Shown here: positions 57,831 through 64,000 of the stretch, piece after piece
How positions within the stretch are numbered: the stretch's first letter is position 1
How the letters are laid out: each line of letters starts with the position of its first letter
Source: Pelagimonas phthalicica
Lineage (GTDB): Bacteria; Pseudomonadota; Alphaproteobacteria; Rhodobacterales; Rhodobacteraceae
DNA length: 64,000 bases
Assembly: GCF_004364805.1 (NCBI RefSeq)
Contig: NZ_SOAP01000001.1
Location: forward strand, 372,001-436,000
Direction: 5' to 3'
Made by a program: the position numbers and the translations under genes
The notes under the pieces: model-generated
What the model was told of the DNA's origin: nothing
The model's input: the letters and a program-made list of their open reading frames with translations, nothing else
The model's database searches: none

Positions 57831-58302
57831 GTGACAGAGCAAAGCCGAACGAAGACGCGTGAGTGACGATACTGCAAATCTGATTTGGAAAAATTCTCCT
57901 TCCGGATTGCTTGCAATCCGGTTCGCACCCGACCCCGCCCCCCAGGGCGGGTGCGAAACTCCATCGGCTCAACCGCCGACGACCCAAATTCTTGGCCCAC
58001 CAGACTGGACAAATTGACAGCCGCCCTCGGGTCCGGGTGCGAACCTCGGCACCCCCTAATTAACGCAAATTAATCGAATTTAACCAAAAACCCGGCCCAA
58101 CAGCCGCCCCGCAAACCAACCAAACACCCAATCTCTACAAAACGCGGCCAGAATCAGACAGATTGCCCCGCAACCCGCGCCAAATCCCTATTCCGGGGCC
58201 CCGAATTGCCCCAGGCAATCCCCCCTAAACAGGCGGTGTTTTGTACCAATACCCCCGTTGCGCAAGCCGCGAACGGACCGTTACCACCACCGAACGCTGG
58301 GT
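57831..58302. other. Non-coding region after oxyR
   Basis: About 470 bases without a gene. It contains the hairpin CCGGATTGCTTGCAATCCGG (57902-57921), a likely oxyR transcript end, and TTCGCACCCG...CGGGTGCGAA arms, with a third copy CGGGTGCGAAC further on. From about 58060 to 58300 the plus strand is rich in C and A and poor in G and T, with no open frame. Confidence 0.6.
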
Positions 58303-58569
58303 TAGGGTCAGGATGCATTGATTTGGCATCACTGGTTTGCCTGTCTTAGCCCCTGACAAGGCACATCGGCAAAGAAATACTGGTTGTATTTCAAGGCGAT
58401 GTAACGCAGATCAGGGGCTAAGACAGGCAAATCGTCCCGACGCAGGAAGCGCTGCAAAGCTGCGGCTTTGACCGCTTGCAATTGACCCGGCCAGTTCCTG
58501 CGCGTCCAAAGCCCCTGCTTTATTGCTCTTCCTGCGCCAGTGACGCCAAATCAATGCATCCTGACCCTA
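58303..58569. mobile_element. MITE-like element 2 (267 bp, 33-bp terminal inverted repeats)
   Basis: Ends TAGGGTCAGGATGCATTGAT on both strands; 32 of 33 terminal bases match. Inside is a perfect 21-bp inverted repeat (58336-58356 with 58411-58431, TTTGCCTGTCTTAGCCCCTG) around a small hairpin GAAATAC/GTATTTC. It codes no transposase. The TA at both ends suggests a TA target duplication as in IS630-type elements. Its right end contains the stop codon of phnM. Confidence 0.85.
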
Positions 58570-59766
58570 GCTCACCCGTCGCCCATGGCTCCAAACCGAG
58601 CGGATCAGATGCGTGTCGCCCACCATTCGGATGCGCACCAGATCGGCGCGTTTGCCGGTCTCGATCACGCCGCGATCCTGCAAGCCAGCCGCCACTGCCG
58701 GGCTTTCTGTCACGCAACGAATGGCGCGGGGTAAGTCCTTCCAAACGCTCGCCAATTTGAACGCCGATTGCAGCAGAGCCGCTGGGATGTAATCCGAAGA
58801 CACGATGTCGAGCAGATCCATGTCTGCCAGTTCCAACGCCGAGACATTGTTGGAATGCGACCCGCCGCGCATGATATTGGGCGCGCCCATCATCACGGCT
58901 ATGTCTTTGTCATGACAGGCTTTTGCCGCCTCAACCGTGGTGGGAAACTCGGCCAGATGAATGCCATGCCCCGCCGAAACCGCGACCTGCTCGGCGGTGG
59001 TGTCATCATGGCTGGCCAGCACCGCGCCAAAGCGCGCTGCCTCGGCCACCGTACCCGCCTCATGCGCATCCCCATGCGCCTCACGCAACCCTTTGAGATG
59101 CGCCACATGCTCTTCAAACTCCGCATCACTCATGCCGCGTTTCTTGGCCACATATTGCTTGAGTTTTGAGATATCGCGGAACTGGCGCTGCCCCGGCGTA
59201 TGATCCATCAGGCTCACGATGCCAACCCGATCATCCGGTCCAAATTCCGCCAATTCCTGCAAGAGCGTTTCAGAACAAACCTCAGCGCGTAAGTGCAAGA
59301 AATGACTAATCTTTAACGCCCCCGCCGCGCGCAATTCCAGCATCTCACTGGCCAGGTTGCGGGCATATTTCGAATAGCCACCTTTGGTATTCTCCTTGGC
59401 GATCGACCCCACCCGCATCGCGTCAAAAACCGTGGTGATCCCGGTCGAAGCCAGCTCGGCATCATGGGCCACAATCGCCGCCGCATGGGGCCATTCCACA
59501 CCGGGACGCGGCTCGATATGACGCTCAAGATTATCGGTGTGCAGCTCGACCAGACCGGGGATCAGAAAATCCCCCTTGCAATCCATCGCCCCCACCGGAA
59601 TATCCCCGGTTTCCTCAATCGCCACGATCTGCCCCTGCGAGACACTGACAGCGCCGGTAAAGACCTGATCGCGGGTCACAACCTTGGCATTGGCGAAGCA
59701 GAGATTTTCTGTCACATCACCGTCATCGGTTTGCGGCAAAAGCGTTGGAGTGAAAGGCGAATTCAT
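58567..59766 (-). CDS. phnM: Ribose 1-methylphosphonate 5-triphosphate diphosphatase PhnM
   Basis: Amidohydrolase-fold enzyme that removes pyrophosphate from the phosphonate-loaded ribose triphosphate in C-P lyase degradation. 399 residues; metal-binding elements are IPGLVELHTDNLERH, SLMDHTPGQRQFRD, ASHDDTTAEQVAVS and SSDYIPAALL. The C-terminus SVWSHGRRVS is the normal family end. Its ATG overlaps the ATG of the opposite DUF1045 gene (CATG). A GTG further in (before TENLCFANAKVV) is an alternative start that would give a promoter space. The stop lies inside a MITE end. Confidence 0.92.
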   Translation of the reverse strand: MNSPFTPTLLPQTDDGDVTENLCFANAKVVTRDQVFTGAVSVSQGQIVAIEETGDIPVGAMDCKGDFLIPGLVELHTDNLERHIEPRPGVEWPHAAAIVAHDAELASTGITTVFDAMRVGSIAKENTKGGYSKYARNLASEMLELRAAGALKISHFLHLRAEVCSETLLQELAEFGPDDRVGIVSLMDHTPGQRQFRDISKLKQYVAKKRGMSDAEFEEHVAHLKGLREAHGDAHEAGTVAEAARFGAVLASHDDTTAEQVAVSAGHGIHLAEFPTTVEAAKACHDKDIAVMMGAPNIMRGGSHSNNVSALELADMDLLDIVSSDYIPAALLQSAFKLASVWKDLPRAIRCVTESPAVAAGLQDRGVIETGKRADLVRIRMVGDTHLIRSVWSHGRRVS

Positions 59767-60439
59767 GTCAGACTACTCTCGTTTCGGAATTTACTATCTG
59801 CCCCCAAACGGGGCTCTGGCGGCGTTTGGCGCGCAGTGGCTGGGCTGGGATGTCGAGACCGGTACAGCGTGCGATTTGCCCGATGTGGCCGAGATTGATG
59901 ACATTACCATGACACCGCGCAAATATGGCTTTCACGGAACGCTGAAACCGCCTTTTGTGCTGGCTGTGGGCACTGATCTGGAAGGGTTGAAATCCGCGCT
60001 GACCACGCTTTGCGCCACCCAAAAACCGGTCAGTATTGACGGGCTGGAACTGGCGCAGCTGGGGCGTTTCATGGCGCTGGTGCCCTCTGGCGATACCAGC
60101 GATTTGGCCGCCCTCGCTGCGCGTCTGGTGCAAGAACTCGACGGGTTTCGCGCCCCCGCCTCCGAGGCGGAACTGGCGCGCCGTCGCAAGGCCAACCTCT
60201 CGCCCGAGCAAGAGGCGCATTTGCTGAAATGGGGTTACCCTTACGTGCTGGATCAGTTCAAATTTCACCTGACCCTGACCGGAAAACTGTCCAAACCGCA
60301 GGCCCGCATCGCAAGCGAGGCTTTGCAGCGCCTTCTGCCCGACCTGCCTCAACCCTTTGAAATCAAAGAGGTTGGACTGGTGGGCGAACGCCCGGATGGT
60401 CGGTTTGAAACGATCCAACGCTACACCCTTTCCGGCTGA
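59765..60439 (+). CDS. DUF1045 phosphonate metabolism protein (2H phosphoesterase-like)
   Basis: 224 residues. It starts MSDYSRFGIYYLPPNGALAA, the conserved N-terminus of the family, with AAAGG nine bases upstream. Two HxT motifs are seen, GFHGTLKPPF and FKFHLTLTG, the hallmark of 2H phosphoesterases, which open cyclic phosphates. In C-P lyase operons it would fit the step usually done by PhnP. It lies on the plus strand between phnN and phnM, which are on the minus strand, overlapping phnN by 19 bases at its 3' end and phnM at the start codon. Confidence 0.88.
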   Translation: MSDYSRFGIYYLPPNGALAAFGAQWLGWDVETGTACDLPDVAEIDDITMTPRKYGFHGTLKPPFVLAVGTDLEGLKSALTTLCATQKPVSIDGLELAQLGRFMALVPSGDTSDLAALAARLVQELDGFRAPASEAELARRRKANLSPEQEAHLLKWGYPYVLDQFKFHLTLTGKLSKPQARIASEALQRLLPDLPQPFEIKEVGLVGERPDGRFETIQRYTLSG

Positions 60440-60966
60440 AGCAAAGCGCGCGCCTCTGCAATAGTGTCCGCAAGGGCACCATCATTGCTCACCGTCACCA
60501 CGCGCAGATGCCCCGGCAGATCCGCACCGCTGCGTGCCAGCCGCTGTGCGATATCCTCGGCACTTTCACGCCCCCGCCCGGCCAGACGTTTGGCCAAGAC
60601 CTCGCCGCTGGCGGTCAGGTTCAACACGCGAAAATCGGCAAAGACCTCATGCGCTTCGGCCAGAACCGCGCGGGACAGGTTGATCAGGTAATTCTGCCCG
60701 GCATTGGCCTGTTCCTGCACCCGTGCCGGGATGCCATAGGACAGCCCATGCGCCTGCCAGGACAGACAATAGCCCCCCGCATCCTGTCGCTCGGCAAACT
60801 GCGCCGGGCTGAGCGGGGTAAAATCCTCGCCCCCCAGTTCGGCTGCGCGGGTGATGTCGCGCTTGACCAGTTGGTAAGAGCCATCAGCCGCCATCAGCCC
60901 AGCCATGACGCTGTCTTTGCCGACGCCCGACGGGCCGACGACAGCTATGACTCTTCCCGGTGTCAT
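60421..60966 (-). CDS. phnN: Ribose 1,5-bisphosphokinase PhnN
   Basis: Turns ribose 1,5-bisphosphate into PRPP with ATP at the end of the C-P lyase pathway. 181 residues with the guanylate-kinase-like P-loop VVGPSGVGKDSVMAGL, LVKRDITRAAELGGEDF and the LID-type region RLAGRGRESAEDIAQRL. The ATG overlaps the phnL stop (ATGA), so the pair is translationally coupled. Normal length. It ends overlapping the DUF1045 gene of the other strand by 19 bases. Confidence 0.94.
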   Translation of the reverse strand: MTPGRVIAVVGPSGVGKDSVMAGLMAADGSYQLVKRDITRAAELGGEDFTPLSPAQFAERQDAGGYCLSWQAHGLSYGIPARVQEQANAGQNYLINLSRAVLAEAHEVFADFRVLNLTASGEVLAKRLAGRGRESAEDIAQRLARSGADLPGHLRVVTVSNDGALADTIAEARALLQPERV

Positions 60967-61646
60967 GCCGCCGCTCCGACACCAAAGCCAGACAGGTCGA
61001 TCTCGCGATCACACACTTCCGAGCGCGCCTCGGCATCGTGGAAAATGCCGATAATCGCCGCGCCACGGGCCTTGGCCTCTTTGATCAGTGACAGCACGAC
61101 CTCGCGGTTCACCGGGTCAAGGCTGGCGGTGGGTTCATCCAGCAGCATGGCCGGATAATCATAGGCAAAGCCGCGCGCGATATTCACCCGCTGTTGCTCC
61201 CCCCCCGAAAACGTCGTGGGCGACAGCGACCAGAGCGTTTGTGGAATGTTCAAGCGGCGCAGAAGCTCTTCGGCCCGGGCCCGGGCCGCCTCGCGATCCT
61301 GCCCCACCGCCAAAAGCGGCTCGGCCACCACTTCCAGCGTCGCCACCCGAGGTACCACGCGCAGGAACTGGCTGACATAGCCCAATGTATCGCGGCGCAG
61401 GGCCAGGATCTGGCGTGGTTCGGCCCCAACCAGATCCAGATCACCAATGCGGATCGACCCGGAGGAGGCAAAATAATTGCCATAGATCATCCGCATCAGG
61501 GTGGATTTCCCCGCCCCTGATTGCCCGGTCAGCGCCACGCATTCCCCCGCCGCCACCGACAGGTTCGCCCCGCGCATCACGTCGATCACGGCGCTGCCCT
61601 GATTGTGCAGAGTGAAGCTTTTGGAGAGGTTTTCGACTGTAATCAT
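60963..61646 (-). CDS. phnL: C-P lyase ABC-type protein PhnL
   Basis: 227-residue ATP-binding protein needed, with PhnGHIJK, for C-P lyase activity rather than for transport. Walker A ALTGQSGAGKSTLMRMI, signature TTFSGGEQQRVNIARG, Walker B YPAMLLDEPTASLD. It starts four bases after the phnK stop. Typical size for PhnL (about 226). Confidence 0.95.
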   Translation of the reverse strand: MITVENLSKSFTLHNQGSAVIDVMRGANLSVAAGECVALTGQSGAGKSTLMRMIYGNYFASSGSIRIGDLDLVGAEPRQILALRRDTLGYVSQFLRVVPRVATLEVVAEPLLAVGQDREAARARAEELLRRLNIPQTLWSLSPTTFSGGEQQRVNIARGFAYDYPAMLLDEPTASLDPVNREVVLSLIKEAKARGAAIIGIFHDAEARSEVCDREIDLSGFGVGAAA

Positions 61647-61650
61647 GGTG

Positions 61651-62421
61651 TTACACCTGCAAAACAGAGCTGACCAGCAGCTGGGTATAGGGTTCTTGCG
61701 GATCGTCCAGCACCTGATCGGTCAGCCCGGTTTCGATCACATGCCCGTCTTTCATCACCATCAAGCGATCCGCCAACAGGCGCACAACAGCCAGGTCATG
61801 GGTAACGATGATCGCTGACAGGCCCATGTCGCGCACCAGCCCGCGTAGCAGATCGAGCAGGCGCGCCTGAACCGAGACATCAAGGCCGCCGGTGGGTTCA
61901 TCCATAAAGACAAGACGCGGATTGGTCACCAGATTGCGCGCGATTTGCAGACGTTGCTGCATACCGCCGGAAAAGGTGGTCGGGCGGTCGTCGATACGTG
62001 CCTCGCTGATCTCCACCCGGCCCAGCCAGTCGGCGGCACTGTCGCGGATATCACCATAATGGCGCGCGCCCACGGCCATCAGCCGCTCGCCGACATTGCC
62101 GCCAGCGCTGACATTCATCCGCAGCCCGTCCCGCGCATGTTGATGGACAAAGGCCCAGTCGGTGCGGCGCAACATGCGCCGCTCTGGCTCGCTCATCTGC
62201 AAGGTATCGCGCGGGCCAGCCTCGCGCGTGCCAAACACCACCTGCCCCTGATCTGGGGTCAATTGCCCTGCCAGACAGTTCAACAATGTGGTCTTGCCCG
62301 AGCCGCTTTCCCCAACGATCCCCATGACTTCGCCCGGATAGAGGTCAAACGCCACATCGGTGCAGCCTACATGGCTGCCATAGGTCTTGCGGATATCCCG
62401 CACGGATAGCAAAGGTGTCAT
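61651..62421 (-). CDS. phnK: C-P lyase ABC-type protein PhnK
   Basis: 256 residues from the ATG at 62421 (AAGGA seven bases upstream), which overlaps the phnJ stop (ATGA). Walker A GIVGESGSGKTTLLNCL, signature TFSGGMQQRLQIARN, Walker B RLVFMDEPTGGLD. PhnK binds the PhnGHIJ core complex and uses ATP during catalysis. The open frame reaches 15 codons more, but those overlap the phnJ coding end. Confidence 0.95.
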   Translation of the reverse strand: MTPLLSVRDIRKTYGSHVGCTDVAFDLYPGEVMGIVGESGSGKTTLLNCLAGQLTPDQGQVVFGTREAGPRDTLQMSEPERRMLRRTDWAFVHQHARDGLRMNVSAGGNVGERLMAVGARHYGDIRDSAADWLGRVEISEARIDDRPTTFSGGMQQRLQIARNLVTNPRLVFMDEPTGGLDVSVQARLLDLLRGLVRDMGLSAIIVTHDLAVVRLLADRLMVMKDGHVIETGLTDQVLDDPQEPYTQLLVSSVLQV

Positions 62422-63266
62422 GCTGCATCCTTTCCAACATGCCCCGCCGCGCGGCGGCTTTCGCAATAATCAGTGTCCGAACAGACAAACATCCGCCCGC
62501 CCTGATCATCGGTGATAACCTCATCAAGATAGGAATCCTCGGCCCCGCACAGCGCGCAGGCATGGGGGGCCTTGGACGCCTCAAACGGGTGATCGTCAAA
62601 ATCAAGGCTCACCACTTTGGTGTATGGGGGCAGCGCATAGATGCGCTGCTCACGCCCCGCCCCGAAAAGCTGGATCGCCGCCATCTCCATCTTGGGATTG
62701 TCGAATTTCGGGATCGGCGACGGGTCCATCACGTAACGCCCCTGCACCTCGACCGGATAGGCATAAGAGGTGGCGATATGGCCGTGGCGGGCGATATCCT
62801 CGTAGAGCTTCACGTGCATAAGACCATATTCCTCAAGCGCGTGCATCTTGCGCGTCTCGGTCTCGCGCGGCTCAAGGAAACGCAGTGGTTCGGGGATTGG
62901 AACCTGATAGACAAGGATCTGATCCTCGCTCAGCACCTCTTCGGGGATGCGGTGGCGGGTCTGGATCACCGTGGCCTCAGCGGTTTTGCTGGTGGTGGCC
63001 ACATCCGCCGTACGCTCAAAGAACTTGCGGATCGAGACCGCATTGGTGGTGTCATCCGCGCCCTGATCGATCACCTTGAGCGTGTCATCGGGCGTCAATG
63101 TCGCCGCCGAAACCTGCACCCCACCGGTGCCCCATCCATAAGGCATGGGCATCTCACGGCTGGCAAAAGGCACCTGATAGCCGGGGATCGCCAACCCCTT
63201 GAGGATCGCGCGGCGGATCATACGTTTGGTCTGTTCATCCAGATAGGCGAAGTTATAGTCACTCAT
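62418..63266 (-). CDS. phnJ: C-P lyase catalytic subunit PhnJ
   Basis: Radical SAM enzyme that breaks the carbon-phosphorus bond. 282 residues from ATG at 63266 with AAGGA upstream; the frame is open 39 codons more without family character. The cluster motif CX2CX21C is seen in HACALCGAEDSYLDE...FVC, followed five residues later by another Cys (SDTDYC), as in E. coli PhnJ. The conserved N-terminus is MSDYNFAYLDEQTKRMIRRA. Genes phnGHI are expected to the right, outside the window. Confidence 0.96.
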   Translation of the reverse strand: MSDYNFAYLDEQTKRMIRRAILKGLAIPGYQVPFASREMPMPYGWGTGGVQVSAATLTPDDTLKVIDQGADDTTNAVSIRKFFERTADVATTSKTAEATVIQTRHRIPEEVLSEDQILVYQVPIPEPLRFLEPRETETRKMHALEEYGLMHVKLYEDIARHGHIATSYAYPVEVQGRYVMDPSPIPKFDNPKMEMAAIQLFGAGREQRIYALPPYTKVVSLDFDDHPFEASKAPHACALCGAEDSYLDEVITDDQGGRMFVCSDTDYCESRRAAGHVGKDAA

Positions 63267-63297
63267 GGAACAGTCCTTTTCCGAGTGAGGTGAAGAC

Positions 63298-63573
63298 ATG
63301 AACGGCACAGTGATTGCGTTCTTCATGGCGGCCGTGGTTGCGGCCATAATCGGCACGGTGATCTGGGACAGCCGCCGACGCAAACGCCGCCGCGCCAGCC
63401 TGCATCAGGACAGCAGCGGCACCTGGGTTTGGACCGATTTTGACGGCTCCACCCGCAGCTCGCGCACCCATCCCGAAGAAAAAGGCGGCGATTGGTACAA
63501 TGAACCCGGCGGCGGAGGTTATGATGGCGGCTCTGACGGGGGCGGCGATGGTGGCGGGGGCGGCGGCGATTGA
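63298..63573 (+). CDS. Small membrane-anchored glycine-rich protein
   Basis: 91 residues: one N-terminal transmembrane helix (FFMAAVVAAIIGTVIWD), a basic stretch RRRKRRRAS, a middle part with Trp (GTWVWTDFDG), and a Gly/Asp-rich tail. GAGGTGAAGAC precedes the ATG. It lies on the plus strand between phnJ and the HAD gene, both on the minus strand. No known family; it may be a real small protein because it has a good ribosome site and membrane segment. Function unknown. Confidence 0.6.
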   Translation: MNGTVIAFFMAAVVAAIIGTVIWDSRRRKRRRASLHQDSSGTWVWTDFDGSTRSSRTHPEEKGGDWYNEPGGGGYDGGSDGGGDGGGGGGD

Positions 63574-63575
63574 CA

Positions 63576-64000
63576 TCACAGCAGACCCCGCTTGATCAAC
63601 TCGACCTCTAAGGCCTCGGCCCCGGTGAAATGGATCGCATCCATCCCCGCCGCCTTGGCACCGGTCACGTTTTTGGGGCTGTCATCGATAAACACACAGT
63701 CACTGGCCTGAACGCCAGCGCGCTCACACAGGATCTCATAGATCCGCGCATCGGGCTTGATGATCTGCTCTTCGCCAGACACCACGGTCACACCAAAGGC
63801 GGTTTTCAGCTCGGGGTGCAGGTTGCAGCCCACCGGCCAGGTCTCAAGCGACCAATTTGTGATGGCATGCAGCGGCACATCGCGCGCCTGCAGGCGGTGC
63901 AGCAATTCCCAGCTGCCGTCCAGCTTGGTCTGGATCGTGCGATCAAACCGCCCGACATAACCCGCCAACCGGGCGCGATCCTGGGCATCGTCAATCTCCA
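63576..64000 (-). CDS. HAD-superfamily hydrolase, 5'-truncated by the window edge
   Basis: The frame is open to the right edge, so the N-terminus with the nucleophile Asp motif (DxD) is missing. The visible part has motif II TNWS, the Lys motif IKPDARIYEIL and motif IV VFIDDSPKNVTGAK. This is the pattern of HAD-IA phosphatases. It may act on a phosphorylated small molecule. It is on the strand of phnJ and lies upstream of it, with a small plus-strand gene between. Confidence 0.88.
   Translation of the reverse strand, partial: EIDDAQDRARLAGYVGRFDRTIQTKLDGSWELLHRLQARDVPLHAITNWSLETWPVGCNLHPELKTAFGVTVVSGEEQIIKPDARIYEILCERAGVQASDCVFIDDSPKNVTGAKAAGMDAIHFTGAEALEVELIKRGLL

Overview
The window is chromosomal DNA of a Rhodobacterales (Roseobacter-group) alphaproteobacterium. 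This rests on gene order and protein content rather than on any marker gene: a ctaB-ctaG-ctaE-surf1-thrC-M16 peptidase run, a Tad locus with 59-residue Flp pilins, a TrcR (DUF1013) regulator, the mobile-sized phosphonate lyase cluster with DUF1045, and GC-rich coding with NGC/NGG codons. No species is claimed.

Layout. 1-6.1 kb (+): cytochrome c oxidase assembly (ctaB end, a small membrane protein, ctaG, ctaE, SURF1), then threonine synthase, an M16 peptidase and a GNAT acetyltransferase with overlapping ends. 6.3-8.6 kb: an FAD-linked dehydrogenase and a convergent lytic transglycosylase. 8.9-22.0 kb (+): a complete Tad/Flp pilus locus, starting with four 59-codon flp genes (three near-identical), then cpaB, cpaC, an OmpA-like lipoprotein, cpaE, cpaF, tadB, tadC, two TPR lipoproteins, the prepilin peptidase, a thioredoxin-fold protein without its cysteines and an AAA+ ATPase. 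22.1-30.0 kb: a secreted alpha/beta hydrolase divergent from a membrane AraC regulator, a CAT-anticodon tRNA, a secreted trypsin-like protease fused to eleven Sel1 repeats, trcR, and a glutamate-synthase-like protein with two CDGSH iron-sulfur motifs.

30.0-35.9 kb (-): a DeoR regulator leading a Ugp-type sugar/polyol ABC transporter operon that ends in a TIM-barrel isomerase. 36.0-45.0 kb: accessory genes, including two different RNase T2 enzymes, an autotransporter with a tandem-repeat linker, a PDZ/membrane histidine kinase broken by a frameshift next to its intact NarL-type response regulator, a DUF1294 protein, a Dnr-type Crp/Fnr regulator with an FNR-like box, and a sulfotransferase. 45.3-52.3 kb: acyl-CoA synthetase, a small lipoprotein and an RND efflux pair. 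52.3-57.8 kb: a 266-bp MITE-like element, an RTX protein, and divergent katG/oxyR. 58.3-64.0 kb: a second 267-bp MITE-like element that abuts phnM, then the C-P lyase genes phnM, phnN, phnL, phnK, phnJ (-) with a DUF1045 gene inserted on the opposite strand, and a truncated HAD hydrolase.

The most interesting features are the non-contiguous phn operon (DUF1045 runs antisense between phnN and phnM, and its start codon overlaps that of phnM), the freshly amplified pilin array with hairpins around each copy and an Asp-Trp instead of Glu-Tyr pilin signature, two unrelated MITE-like elements of almost equal size, the protease-Sel1 fusion, and several well-formed operators (AraC-type 21-bp direct repeats, DeoR-type twin palindromes, an FNR-like box). 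All functional calls are from reading the sequence; no database search was run.
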